From Chloroflexota bacterium (GTDB lineage: Bacteria; Chloroflexota; Anaerolineae; Caldilineales; Caldilineaceae): a stretch of DNA of 6,623 nucleotides. The position numbers were made by a program, and so were the translations under genes. Location of the stretch: NCBI GenBank assembly GCA_003577005.1, contig QEUW01000415.1, positions 1 to 6,623 of the forward strand, read 5' to 3'. The notes under the pieces were generated by a model. That model was not told the origin of the DNA. It searched no databases and was given only the letters and a program-made list of their open reading frames with translations. Below, piece after piece: positions 1 to 5,766 of the stretch. Position 1 is the first letter of the stretch. Each line of letters opens with the position of its first letter.

Positions 1-216
1 CAACTCAGCCCGATGATTATGGCCGCCAAAGTGACGGCCACCAACAAGGCCGTGGAGGCGGTTGATCACTGTATGCGCGTCGCCGGTGGTGCCAGCATGT
101 TGAAGACTCTCCCCTTGGAACGTTACTACCGCGACGTGCGCGGCGGCCTTAGCCACCCGGTCAACGATGACCAGGCGCTAGTACTATTAGGTCAGCAGGC
201 GATCCGCCAAATGTAG
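1..216 (+). CDS. Acyl-CoA dehydrogenase, C-terminal fragment
   Basis: This is the 3' end of a gene that enters from the left edge. The reading frame is open from base 1 and stops at TAG 214-216, leaving 71 residues. The segment AVDHCMRVAGGASMLKTLPL followed by ERYYRDVRGG, then LSHPVNDDQALVLLG, is the usual C-terminal helical region of flavin-dependent acyl-CoA dehydrogenases. It shows the conserved 'aGG...plERyyRDvR' block and the final 'HP.nDd.al.llG' helix. In family members with this tail (Acyl-CoA_dh_2 type) the region helps form the FAD site and the tetramer interface. The enzyme oxidises an acyl-CoA or a related substrate, passing electrons to a flavoprotein or another partner. The substrate cannot be told from the tail. 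The ATG codons at 13 and 19 are internal and should not be used as starts. The gene ends 57 bases before the next one, and a promoter-like sequence lies in that gap. Confidence 0.85.
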   Translation, partial: QLSPMIMAAKVTATNKAVEAVDHCMRVAGGASMLKTLPLERYYRDVRGGLSHPVNDDQALVLLGQQAIRQM

Positions 217-217
217 C

Positions 218-246
218 TTGTGGTGCGCAGACCACCGCCCTACAAT
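218..246 (+). promoter_or_regulatory. Possible sigma-70-type promoter before the ComEA-like gene
   Basis: TACAAT at 241-246 matches five of six bases of the -10 consensus. TTGTGG at 218-223 lies exactly 17 bases upstream and matches the first half of the -35 consensus. Transcription would start near 253, giving a short leader before ATG 274. A small GTGGT/ACCAC inverted repeat (220-224 and 231-235) falls within the spacer. The assignment rests on motif match and spacing only. Confidence 0.35.
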
Positions 247-273
247 CGGTGAGGATGATGTGTAACGAGGTGG

Positions 274-1113
274 ATGACCAGTAGTCCGTACTCTTTTGTT
301 CCAGTCCTAAGTTGGGCACAGCACTGGTGCGGTCTATTGAGGGCGGCAGGCTCAGCCAGTCAGCCTATCCAGACAACCTCCACCTCTACGGCAATGGAGC
401 GTGTGATGGCATCCTTACCACAATCCGGGGGTAGCTGGGCCGAGTCTGCCCACCCTACTGCAACAAAAAATAGCGGCCGAAAACTGGGTGGCGTGCTCAA
501 CTATCTGTTAGGTTCGTTGACTACGCTGGCTTTGGTGGGCGGCGGGCAGTTTCTGCTCCGCAAACCCGACCCGCCACCACTGGTGGTCCATGCGCCGCCG
601 ACGGCTGCACCTACCGCAACAGCGGAGCCTACGCCACCGCCGCCGCCAACCGCCACACCGCCGCCAATTACGATCTTTGTCAGCGGTGCGGTGCAACAGC
701 CGGGACTGTACCAATTGCCCGCCGAGGCGCGCCTGGGTGATGCTATTTTGGTGGCCGGTGGGTTGACAGAAGAAGCCGCCGCTGGGCAGGTCAATCAGGC
801 CGAAAAGCTGTGGGATGGCGCACATATCCGCATCCCTACGCTGGGTGAGGCAGCAACGGCGCCTCAATCTTCTAGCAGCCTTGCCGGTAGCGGCGCCACT
901 TCATCTTCCGGGTCAACACTTTCTAGTGGAGGACGCATCAACCTGAACACTGCCTCCCTTGACCAACTTGATAGCTTGCCCGGCATTGGGCCAGCCAAGG
1001 CGCAGGCAATCATCGACCACCGTCCCTTTGCTGCCGTAGACGATATCACCCGCGTTCCTGGTATTGGCCCCAGCACGCTCAACCAGTTGCGCGATCTGAT
1101 CACCGTCCAGTAA
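274..1113 (+). CDS. Membrane-anchored SLBB + helix-hairpin-helix protein (ComEA-like)
   Basis: This protein resembles ComEA, the envelope DNA receptor used in natural transformation. Residues 71-95 (LGGVLNYLLGSLTTLALVGG and on) form one membrane segment. Residues 98-131 are a Pro/Thr/Ala-rich stalk. Residues 132-188 are an SLBB domain (ITIFVSGAVQQPGLY...GDAILVAGGLT...DGAHIRIP). After a Ser/Gly linker, residues 219-279 form a tandem helix-hairpin-helix domain (RINLNTASLDQLDSLPGIGP and VPGIGPSTLNQLRDLI), which binds DNA backbone non-specifically in this family. The order TM, SLBB, linker, HhH is that of ComEA, so the HhH part is probably outside the membrane. No comEC or other competence gene is visible here. 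The start is uncertain: ATG 274 has GAGGTGG only 1-3 bases upstream, whereas ATG 406 (residue 45) has GGAG at 396-399 with 6-base spacing. Starting at 406 would give 235 residues with a 26-residue segment before the membrane helix. The function is inferred from architecture; a role in DNA uptake is likely but not shown. Confidence 0.85.
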   Translation: MTSSPYSFVPVLSWAQHWCGLLRAAGSASQPIQTTSTSTAMERVMASLPQSGGSWAESAHPTATKNSGRKLGGVLNYLLGSLTTLALVGGGQFLLRKPDPPPLVVHAPPTAAPTATAEPTPPPPPTATPPPITIFVSGAVQQPGLYQLPAEARLGDAILVAGGLTEEAAAGQVNQAEKLWDGAHIRIPTLGEAATAPQSSSSLAGSGATSSSGSTLSSGGRINLNTASLDQLDSLPGIGPAKAQAIIDHRPFAAVDDITRVPGIGPSTLNQLRDLITVQ

Positions 1114-1167
1114 GCAGCAGTCACCTCCAACCCAATCGAGAATCGTGCTAGACCAAGAGGAAACCCT

Positions 1168-1644
1168 ATGGCAACAGAGGAAGATACAAAGTCACTTCAA
1201 GATCAAATGAAAGATACCGTGATCGATGTGCGCAACGAGGCAATTGTTCAGACTGCCAACCTCTATCTTTTGACGCGCAAGGTGCTTCTGGCCAGCCTGG
1301 GCGCGGCGGCGCTGACCCTTGAGCAGGCCAGCGCCCTGGTAGACAAGCTGGCCGAGCGCGGCGAAGGGGTCGAGGCCAATCTGCAAAAGTGGGCTAATGA
1401 GTTAAGCAGCGGCAGTGATGCACCCACGTCCGCGCGCGGCTCCGGCAGTGATGCACCAGCCGGTACAGTCGCTGGCAGCACGATGAACATGGCCGGCAAA
1501 GCATTGGAAGAGAGCATCGAGGTAATTCTAAGCCGGCTCAACGTGCCGACCAAAAGTGACATCGAGGCGCTCAGTCGGAAAATCAGCTTGCTCAACCAAA
1601 AAGTCAGTGCGCTCCTGGAAAAACAGGAGCAAACACAAAAGTAA
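1168..1644 (+). CDS. Phasin / polyhydroxyalkanoate granule-associated family protein
   Basis: This 158-residue protein matches the PhaI/PhaF-type phasin family, amphipathic helical proteins that coat polyhydroxyalkanoate granules. The N-terminal block at residues 33-66 (LYLLTRKVLLASLGAAALTL through DKLAERGEG) has the family's 'R+vllAslGa..l..e.a..lvdkLaerGe' pattern. The C-terminal block at 113-150 (ESIEVILSRLNVPTKSDIEA and the following heptads) has the 'v..rLnvPTksDieaLs.Ki..L..kv..L' signature, likely a coiled coil. Between them, residues 80-107 are a Ser/Gly/Ala linker containing SGSDAP twice. The start is supported by AAGAGGA at 1155-1161, six bases before ATG. The stop codon overlaps the Shine-Dalgarno of the next gene, so the two are probably co-transcribed. 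No PHA synthase (phaC) is in the window, so granule binding is inferred from family membership. A more general coiled-coil structural role is the main alternative. Confidence 0.8.
   Translation: MATEEDTKSLQDQMKDTVIDVRNEAIVQTANLYLLTRKVLLASLGAAALTLEQASALVDKLAERGEGVEANLQKWANELSSGSDAPTSARGSGSDAPAGTVAGSTMNMAGKALEESIEVILSRLNVPTKSDIEALSRKISLLNQKVSALLEKQEQTQK
1411..1457 (+). repeat. 14-bp direct repeat inside the phasin linker
   Basis: GGCAGTGATGCACC occurs at 1411-1424 and again at 1444-1457, a 33-bp (11-codon) period. Both copies are read in the same frame as GSDAP. This looks like a small in-frame duplication that lengthens the flexible linker between the two helical blocks of the phasin-like protein. 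Confidence 0.75.
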
Positions 1645-1655
1645 GGAAGCTCCGC

Positions 1656-2918
1656 ATGGCTACTGCCAAAATCACCGATGTCGAACGTATCCTGTTGGTC
1701 GTGCCCTTTGTCGAACGAGTCCGCCGCGAGATGGAGCGCGCCCGCATCCACCGCTGGGCCGAAGTCGAAGTTATCCGCGTAGAAACCGACGCCGGTATCG
1801 TCGGCTATGGCGAGACGATCCAGAATTATACTTGGGGCCGTGTGAATATTACCGAACGCGTCCTCGGTCGCTCACCCTTTGAGTTGATGTGGGATGACAG
1901 CCTGGGCGCCGGGTTGCAGATGGCGCTCTTTGACGCCGCCGGCAAACTGGCCGGTGTGCCGATTTACCGGCTGCTGGGTCACAAGGTGCGCGAGTGGGCG
2001 CCCATCTCCTTCTGGGACCACGACATGGCGCCGGAGAAATACGAGGTTGAGGCCAAAAAAGCCGTCGAACTTGGCTATACTTCGATCAAGATCAAGGCGC
2101 GCCCGTGGTTTGATGTCCACGAGACGATCCGGCGTATTAGTGCGGCGACGCCCGACCACTTCTGTATCGACGCCGACTGGAACGACTTTCTGCTTGGCGT
2201 CTCTTACGCCGTGCCGGTATTGCGTGTGCTGGAGGAAGAGTTTCCCAAGATCAAGATCTACGAAGGCCCGATCCGTGCTGACGATGTGGCAGGCAACAAG
2301 CTGCTCCGCTCGCAGATCCGCACCGCCACGGCTCACCATTATGGGAGCATTCCCGGCCGCACGGCTATCAGCGAGGGCTACTGCGACGGCTTTGTCATTG
2401 GCGGCGGGGTGTCGCGCATCGTGGCCGATGGGCTGGCGGCCGGGATGGCAAATATGCCCTTCTTCCTCCAAATGGTGGGCACCGGGCTGACAACGACGCT
2501 CGCGCTGCATCTAGGCGCCGTATTAAGCCATGCGCAGTGGCCCGCCGTTACCTGTCACGAGTTGTACGAGCACAACTTGCTCACCGGGCGCATTGATGTT
2601 ATCGGCGGCCACGCCCGCGTGCCCGAGGCACCGGGTTTGGGTGTCGAGCTCGACGAAGCGGCGCTCGCACGCTACCGGGTGGACGAGGCGGACCACACAC
2701 TGCCCCGCCGGCTGGTCAAGTTTAGCCGCGCCTGCGGTGTCAATGTCTACTTTGCCAACGACTCGCATCACACGTCAGAGATGTGGCGCTATTTTAGCCT
2801 CAACAACCAGCCGGTCTTCGAGCGAGGGAATCATACCGAATTACTCGATGACGACGGGAGCGCAGAATTTGATGATCTCTACCGGCGGGCGCAGACCGGT
2901 CCAGTGCTGACTCGGTGA
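1656..2918 (+). CDS. Enolase-superfamily protein (mandelate racemase/muconate lactonizing enzyme-like)
   Basis: The 420 residues have the two-domain layout of the enolase superfamily. An N-terminal capping domain covers about 1-115 (ITDVERILL...VEVIRVETDAGIVGYGET, then GAGLQMALFDAAGKLAGVPI). The TIM barrel begins near 116 and ends with the typical VPEAPGLGVELDEAAL at 322-337. Visible active-site elements are the KxK motif K145/K147 (SIKIKAR), first metal ligand D172 (CIDADW) and second ligand E203 (IYEGPI). The third acidic ligand, normally about 25 residues further in an 'a.gE' context, is not evident; the sequence there is TAHHYG (225-230). The catalytic Asp/His pair of the mandelate racemase subgroup is also not evident, the later strand reading FFLQMVGTG (269-277). 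The protein may therefore be a dehydratase, racemase or epimerase on a carboxylate substrate with altered chemistry, or have lost activity. The substrate cannot be named. The start has AAGGAAG at 1643-1649, six bases from ATG, and lies 11 bases after the phasin stop, implying one transcript. The final 65 residues, including HTLPRRLVKFSRACGVNVYF, extend beyond the usual barrel end and are unassigned. Confidence 0.82.
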   Translation: MATAKITDVERILLVVPFVERVRREMERARIHRWAEVEVIRVETDAGIVGYGETIQNYTWGRVNITERVLGRSPFELMWDDSLGAGLQMALFDAAGKLAGVPIYRLLGHKVREWAPISFWDHDMAPEKYEVEAKKAVELGYTSIKIKARPWFDVHETIRRISAATPDHFCIDADWNDFLLGVSYAVPVLRVLEEEFPKIKIYEGPIRADDVAGNKLLRSQIRTATAHHYGSIPGRTAISEGYCDGFVIGGGVSRIVADGLAAGMANMPFFLQMVGTGLTTTLALHLGAVLSHAQWPAVTCHELYEHNLLTGRIDVIGGHARVPEAPGLGVELDEAALARYRVDEADHTLPRRLVKFSRACGVNVYFANDSHHTSEMWRYFSLNNQPVFERGNHTELLDDDGSAEFDDLYRRAQTGPVLTR

Positions 2919-2980
2919 CCGCAGCAGGAGTGAGGCTGCTCGCACTTCAGTTGCTCGCATTCCCGTTCCTGCATGCTGAA

Positions 2981-3025
2981 ATCCACCGGCACAAACGTTT
3001 TTTCGACGCTTTATCAACGGTGGAT
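2981..3025. repeat. 8-bp perfect inverted repeat flanking a T6 tract
   Basis: ATCCACCG at 2981-2988 is the exact reverse complement of CGGTGGAT at 3018-3025. The 29-base spacer contains TTTTTT at 2998-3003. It could be a regulatory dyad or a weak stem; a perfect 8-bp pair at this distance can also arise by chance. Confidence 0.4.
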
Positions 3026-3071
3026 GGCTTATCATTGAAATAGTAAACAGCGCTTTGCGGTTCAGGCGCCA

Positions 3072-3105
3072 GCGAAGCGAGGCTTCTGCCAAAGTCTCGC
3101 TTCGC
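3072..3105. terminator. Strong 14-bp hairpin, possible terminator without a T-tract
   Basis: GCGAAGCGAGGCTT (3072-3085) pairs with AAGTCTCGCTTCGC (3092-3105). Thirteen pairs are Watson-Crick and one is a G-T wobble, around a six-base loop CTGCCA. The next bases on the plus strand are CCCCTTA and no T-run follows on the minus strand either, so it is not a standard intrinsic terminator. It may end the enolase transcript by an atypical mechanism, protect an mRNA 3' end, or be one copy of a dispersed palindromic repeat. Confidence 0.45.
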
Positions 3106-3197
3106 CCCTTACGATTGCTGGGTACGACCTTGTGTTAACCAGCAGACACCTGCGGTGTGATCTTCTATATTGTCACCAGCCAATGAAGGCTGTATGG

Positions 3198-3245
3198 TTT
3201 ACATATCGTATTGCTGTTATTTGATTGTATAGAGTTCAATATAAG
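3198..3245 (+). promoter_or_regulatory. AT-rich promoter-like region upstream of the CsbD-like gene
   Basis: This is the most AT-rich part of the window. TTTACA (3198-3203) resembles a -35 box, and TATAGA (3228-3233) and TATAAG (3240-3245) resemble -10 boxes. No pair has the usual 16-18 base spacing, so the exact promoter is not fixed. An alternative sigma factor, expected if the CsbD-like gene is stress-induced, would not need these motifs. Confidence 0.25.
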
Positions 3246-3246
3246 A

Positions 3247-3252
3247 GAGGAG
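3247..3252 (+). promoter_or_regulatory. Shine-Dalgarno that fixes the CsbD-like start at ATG 3259
   Basis: GAGGAG lies six bases upstream of ATG 3259. The same frame is open further upstream to TTG 3211, but that codon has no ribosome binding site and lies within the AT-rich leader, so 3259 is preferred. Confidence 0.7.
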
Positions 3253-3258
3253 TCAGCA

Positions 3259-3675
3259 ATGAACGCACATCAGCTTCATACCGTGCTCATACAATTCCGG
3301 ATAAGCTTTCTAACTTATTTTACGGCGCTCACCGACGATGATCTGGCTGAAATACTGAAGGGACCAAGCGAAACGCTGCTCGAAGTTTTGCAGCTACGTT
3401 ATGGCTATACTCGCGAGCAGGCAAAAGGCGAGTGGAATGAATTTGTCCTCCGCCACATCGATGGGCGCTATCCTTTGGGTGAGTCTGCCGCCTCTTGCCT
3501 CTCACCATTCTCTGTTTATCCGGTTGCGATCCAAGGATGGCGACAAGGGTTGCCACCCGGTCAACGTTATATCCGCTTAAAGCAGAAGATCTATCCAAGC
3601 CTGTGGCCGCCACAATCGAAGCGTTTGTGTAAAGGGGACGTGCGATGGCCAGCAATCTCTATGCCCTGCTGGTAG
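3259..3675 (+). CDS. Small protein with divergent CsbD-like N-terminal half
   Basis: The 138-residue frame begins with a segment that lines up with CsbD, a small stress-induced protein family of unknown mechanism. Its layout MN..QL, then LTDDDLAEILKGPSETLLEV, LQLRYGYTREQAKGEWNEFV matches the family pattern of MNwdq, 'LTDDDLdvI.Gkr.qLvgklQerYGyt.eeAe.evd.f'. The LTDDDL motif at 24-29 falls at the same distance from the start as in typical CsbD. The usual Lys/Trp-rich first helix is replaced by a hydrophobic stretch (VLIQFRISFLTYFTAL), which is odd for a normally very hydrophilic protein. CsbD proteins are usually about 60-70 residues. Residues 71-138 here have no recognisable family, a composition unlike the first half, and run 31 bases into the caspase gene. 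That half may be an artefact of a frameshift or lost stop. The gene sits directly before the caspase gene and probably shares its transcript. The CsbD assignment is by motif only. Confidence 0.6.
   Translation: MNAHQLHTVLIQFRISFLTYFTALTDDDLAEILKGPSETLLEVLQLRYGYTREQAKGEWNEFVLRHIDGRYPLGESAASCLSPFSVYPVAIQGWRQGLPPGQRYIRLKQKIYPSLWPPQSKRLCKGDVRWPAISMPCW
3631..3638 (+). promoter_or_regulatory. Shine-Dalgarno of the caspase gene, inside the upstream gene
   Basis: AAAGGGGA lies six bases before ATG 3645 and fixes the start of the caspase gene. It lies within the last part of the upstream frame, so the two genes are likely translated from one mRNA. Confidence 0.7.
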
Positions 3676-5543
3676 GCATCAACCGCTATTCGGCGATAGG
3701 GCGTGTCCCGCATCTGCGTGGGTGCGTTGCCGATGTGGTCGCTATGCGCGACTTTTTGGTCAACCAGCTTGGCGTCCCAACCGATCACATCCACCTGTTG
3801 GCCGACGAAGCGGCCACGCGCACGGCCATTATCGACGGTTGGCGCACCCATCTGCGCGACCGTGCCCAGGCCGGCGCTATCGTCTTCTTCCATTATAGCG
3901 GCCACGGTTCGCAGGCTCCCAGCCATGACCCTGGCGAGAACGACCAACTTGACGAAACGGTCGTCGCTTATGACAGTCGCGACGAAGGCAAGTATGACCT
4001 GCTCGACAAAGAACTGGGTGTGCTTATCCGTGAGGTAGAGCAGAAGGGTGCGCAGGTGGCGCTGTTGATGGACTGCTGCCATTCCGGCCATATCACGCGC
4101 ACGCGCGACGAAAATCGCCCTCTGTTCCGCCAGTGCCCACCCGATGTACGCCCGCGCCCACCGGAAACACTGTTGTCCCCACCGGCAGCGCAGACCCGCT
4201 CTGCCATGTTTGGTGGTGGAGAGGCAACCGGCCGATATGTGCTGTTAGCCGCCTGCCGCGACGAGGAGCTGGCAAACGAATATCGTCCGCCCGAACTGGG
4301 ACAGTGGCGCGGCGCACTCACCTTTTTCTTTCTCAAAGCGCTCCAGCAATACCATCCTGGCTTGACCTGGGCAGATCTGTATGATCGCATCTTGCCCCAG
4401 GTGCGCGTGCTCTATCCCAATCAAACTCCGCAATTGGAAGGGCCGGGCGAACATCTGCTCTTTGGTGGCGCCGTTCAACCGGTCGGCAGCTATCTAGTGG
4501 TGGTCGAGACAGAGGGTGCGGGAAAGGTCAAAGTGAACGGTGGTGTAGCCCTGGGATTGACGGCAGGCAGCCGTCTTGCTATCTACCCGCCAACGAGCAA
4601 CTTGAATGGACGTCCCCTGGCTACGGCCACGGTTACGGAAGCGGGCACGGACACAGCCTGGGCCTCACTGGATCGCCCCGTGACGGTAGAGCCTGGTAGC
4701 CGGGCCAAGATTATGGTCTTTGGCTACGGTGAACAGCGGGCGGTAGTAGCCGTCGATGAACCGCTTGTACGTGACGCCATCGCAACGGCCAACCAGGGAA
4801 AACCTTCCATCTTGGTGCAGGCCGTTGCCCTGGCAGACGCAGCAAGAACACCCGACTTTTTTGTCTTGCGGGAGGGTAGTATCCTGGTGGTTCAAGACGC
4901 GACTGGCGAAGCGGTGCTCTCGACAGCGCCGGCCACTGCGGCGGGAGCGGCACAGGTTACTAAAAATCTAGAGCAGCTTACCATTTACCGTAACGTCGAA
5001 CGGTTGCGCAACCAGGCCGCCGGCCCGGCCCTGCGCGGCGCGGTGGCAGTTGTCGATCTCAATCCGAGCCGCCAGGCAGGGCGTGCGCTGGTGGCACCAG
5101 CCGGTGGGCGCATCACCTTTCGCCTGCACAACCAGACGCGGCGTCCCCTCTATGTGACCATTCTTCACTTGACTGCTGATTTCGCTATCCGGCGGGTCTT
5201 TCCTGACCGTGGCTATACGGAAAAGCTGGCGCCCGGCTATAAGACCCAGACCATTGGTGTATCGACCACTGGCGCCGCCACGCAGGAGCGGCTGGCGCAC
5301 GAGAGTGTAAAAATCTTTATCACTACAACACCTGTATCGTTCGATGCCCTACAGTTGCCGCCGCTCAACCAGGGTGAAATCCCCACCGCAGCCCCTGTGC
5401 GCGCCGATTCACCGCTCGGGTGGCTGCTCGATGCTGTGCGCCGCACCGGCGCCCGCCCGCTCCGCCCGGTAGCGGCAGGGGCCGATGACCAGTGGATAGT
5501 CGAGGAACTTTGGATAGTTGACAAGGGGATGCTGATAGTATAA
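3645..5543 (+). CDS. Caspase family (peptidase C14, metacaspase/orthocaspase-type) protein with DUF4384-like C-terminus
   Basis: Residues 4-275 form a caspase-fold protease domain. The opening strand is YALLVGINRYS (6-16). The catalytic His is H87 in FFHYSGHGSQ, and the catalytic Cys is C145 in LLMDCCHSGH. An acidic ligand segment, DQLDETVVAYDS (100-111), lies between them. The p10-like part is YVLLAACRDEELANE (198-212) and GALTFFFLKAL (223-233). With D143 two residues before the Cys, as in metacaspases, cleavage after Arg or Lys rather than Asp is expected. The p20-p10 linker (about 150-196) is Arg- and Pro-rich and could be self-processed. Residues 281-460 include short beta-rich stretches such as GLTAGSRLAIYPP. 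Residues 485-560 (GGRITFRLHNQTRRPLYVTI then LHLTADFAIRRVFP) resemble the DUF4384 domain often attached to bacterial caspases. There is no signal peptide or membrane segment, so the protein is probably cytoplasmic. Such proteins are linked to stress responses, regulated proteolysis or cell death in other bacteria; the role here is unknown. A good Shine-Dalgarno (3631-3638) supports the start. Both catalytic residues are intact. Confidence 0.93.
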   Translation: MASNLYALLVGINRYSAIGRVPHLRGCVADVVAMRDFLVNQLGVPTDHIHLLADEAATRTAIIDGWRTHLRDRAQAGAIVFFHYSGHGSQAPSHDPGENDQLDETVVAYDSRDEGKYDLLDKELGVLIREVEQKGAQVALLMDCCHSGHITRTRDENRPLFRQCPPDVRPRPPETLLSPPAAQTRSAMFGGGEATGRYVLLAACRDEELANEYRPPELGQWRGALTFFFLKALQQYHPGLTWADLYDRILPQVRVLYPNQTPQLEGPGEHLLFGGAVQPVGSYLVVVETEGAGKVKVNGGVALGLTAGSRLAIYPPTSNLNGRPLATATVTEAGTDTAWASLDRPVTVEPGSRAKIMVFGYGEQRAVVAVDEPLVRDAIATANQGKPSILVQAVALADAARTPDFFVLREGSILVVQDATGEAVLSTAPATAAGAAQVTKNLEQLTIYRNVERLRNQAAGPALRGAVAVVDLNPSRQAGRALVAPAGGRITFRLHNQTRRPLYVTILHLTADFAIRRVFPDRGYTEKLAPGYKTQTIGVSTTGAATQERLAHESVKIFITTTPVSFDALQLPPLNQGEIPTAAPVRADSPLGWLLDAVRRTGARPLRPVAAGADDQWIVEELWIVDKGMLIV

Positions 5544-5554
5544 ACTAAGGTCAA

Positions 5555-5615
5555 TTCTTCTTTTGTCTCTCTTGTCGTCTCTCCGTGTTTGTTGGTTCTC
5601 TGCTTCTTTTGCTCC
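5555..5615 (+). terminator. Adenine-free pyrimidine tract, possible Rho-dependent termination zone
   Basis: Sixty-one consecutive bases contain no A and only about ten G, starting 12 bases after the caspase stop codon. An unstructured, pyrimidine-rich, G-poor transcript is what Rho loading sites look like, and no hairpin terminator is present nearby. The tract is more U- than C-rich, which weakens the call. Confidence 0.25.
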
Positions 5616-5633
5616 ATGTTGGTTGCTGACGTC

Positions 5634-5647
5634 TAAGTAGTAAGTAG
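5634..5647 (+). repeat. Tandem 7-bp duplication TAAGTAG
   Basis: TAAGTAG occurs twice head to tail in the caspase-LysM intergenic region. It is probably a small slippage duplication with no evident role. Confidence 0.5.
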
Positions 5648-5759
5648 CCGCGGCGAGACTTTATTGCCGATCTCCTTTCACTTTGTTACGCGAACCCCGT
5701 ATGTGACGCTTCGCGGACGTTGGTGCGGGCCACTTGCCTGCCGGAGGCGCTCACGAAGC

Positions 5760-5766
5760 AAAGGAG
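5760..5766 (+). promoter_or_regulatory. Shine-Dalgarno that fixes the LysM protein start at ATG 5773
   Basis: AAAGGAG lies six bases before ATG 5773. Starting there places the signal peptide (MMKHLRKTLL) at the true N-terminus, whereas the in-frame ATG at 5734 would add 13 residues before it without a ribosome binding site. Confidence 0.8.

Larger units (their letters stand above)
2919..3258. other. Intergenic region between the enolase-like and CsbD-like genes
   Basis: This stretch of 340 bases has no convincing gene on either strand. It is more AT-rich than the flanking genes, especially from about 3160 to 3250. It contains a small GCAGC/GCTGC inverted repeat just after the stop (2921-2925 and 2935-2939) and an ATCCACCG/CGGTGGAT inverted repeat (2981-2988 and 3018-3025) whose loop carries a T6 run. 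It also holds a strong 14-bp hairpin at 3072-3105, a TGCTGG/CCAGCA pair (3116-3121 and 3139-3144) and a small ACACC-TGC-GGTGT hairpin at 3146-3158. None of the hairpins is followed by a clean T-run. The region probably separates two transcription units, ending the phasin/enolase unit and carrying the promoter of the CsbD-like/caspase unit. Confidence 0.6.

Noticed and set aside
1872..2510. 212-residue open frame on the minus strand opposite the enolase-like gene
   Set aside because: It is the antisense shadow of a strongly supported coding region, has no recognisable domain, and would require full overlap with that gene.
2841..3092. Minus-strand frame covering the end of the enolase-like gene and the gap
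   Set aside because: It contains the strong hairpin, shows no domain and has no supporting ribosome binding site.
3211..3258. Longer N-terminus for the CsbD-like protein beginning at TTG 3211
   Set aside because: No Shine-Dalgarno precedes it, the added residues fall in the AT-rich leader, and ATG 3259 has GAGGAG at ideal spacing and fits the CsbD start.
3552..3566. A 15-base word (GCCACCCGGTCAACG) identical to positions 152-166 in the acyl-CoA dehydrogenase gene
   Set aside because: Similarity stops at once on both sides, and the word is read in different frames, so it is most likely coincidence rather than a duplicated gene fragment.
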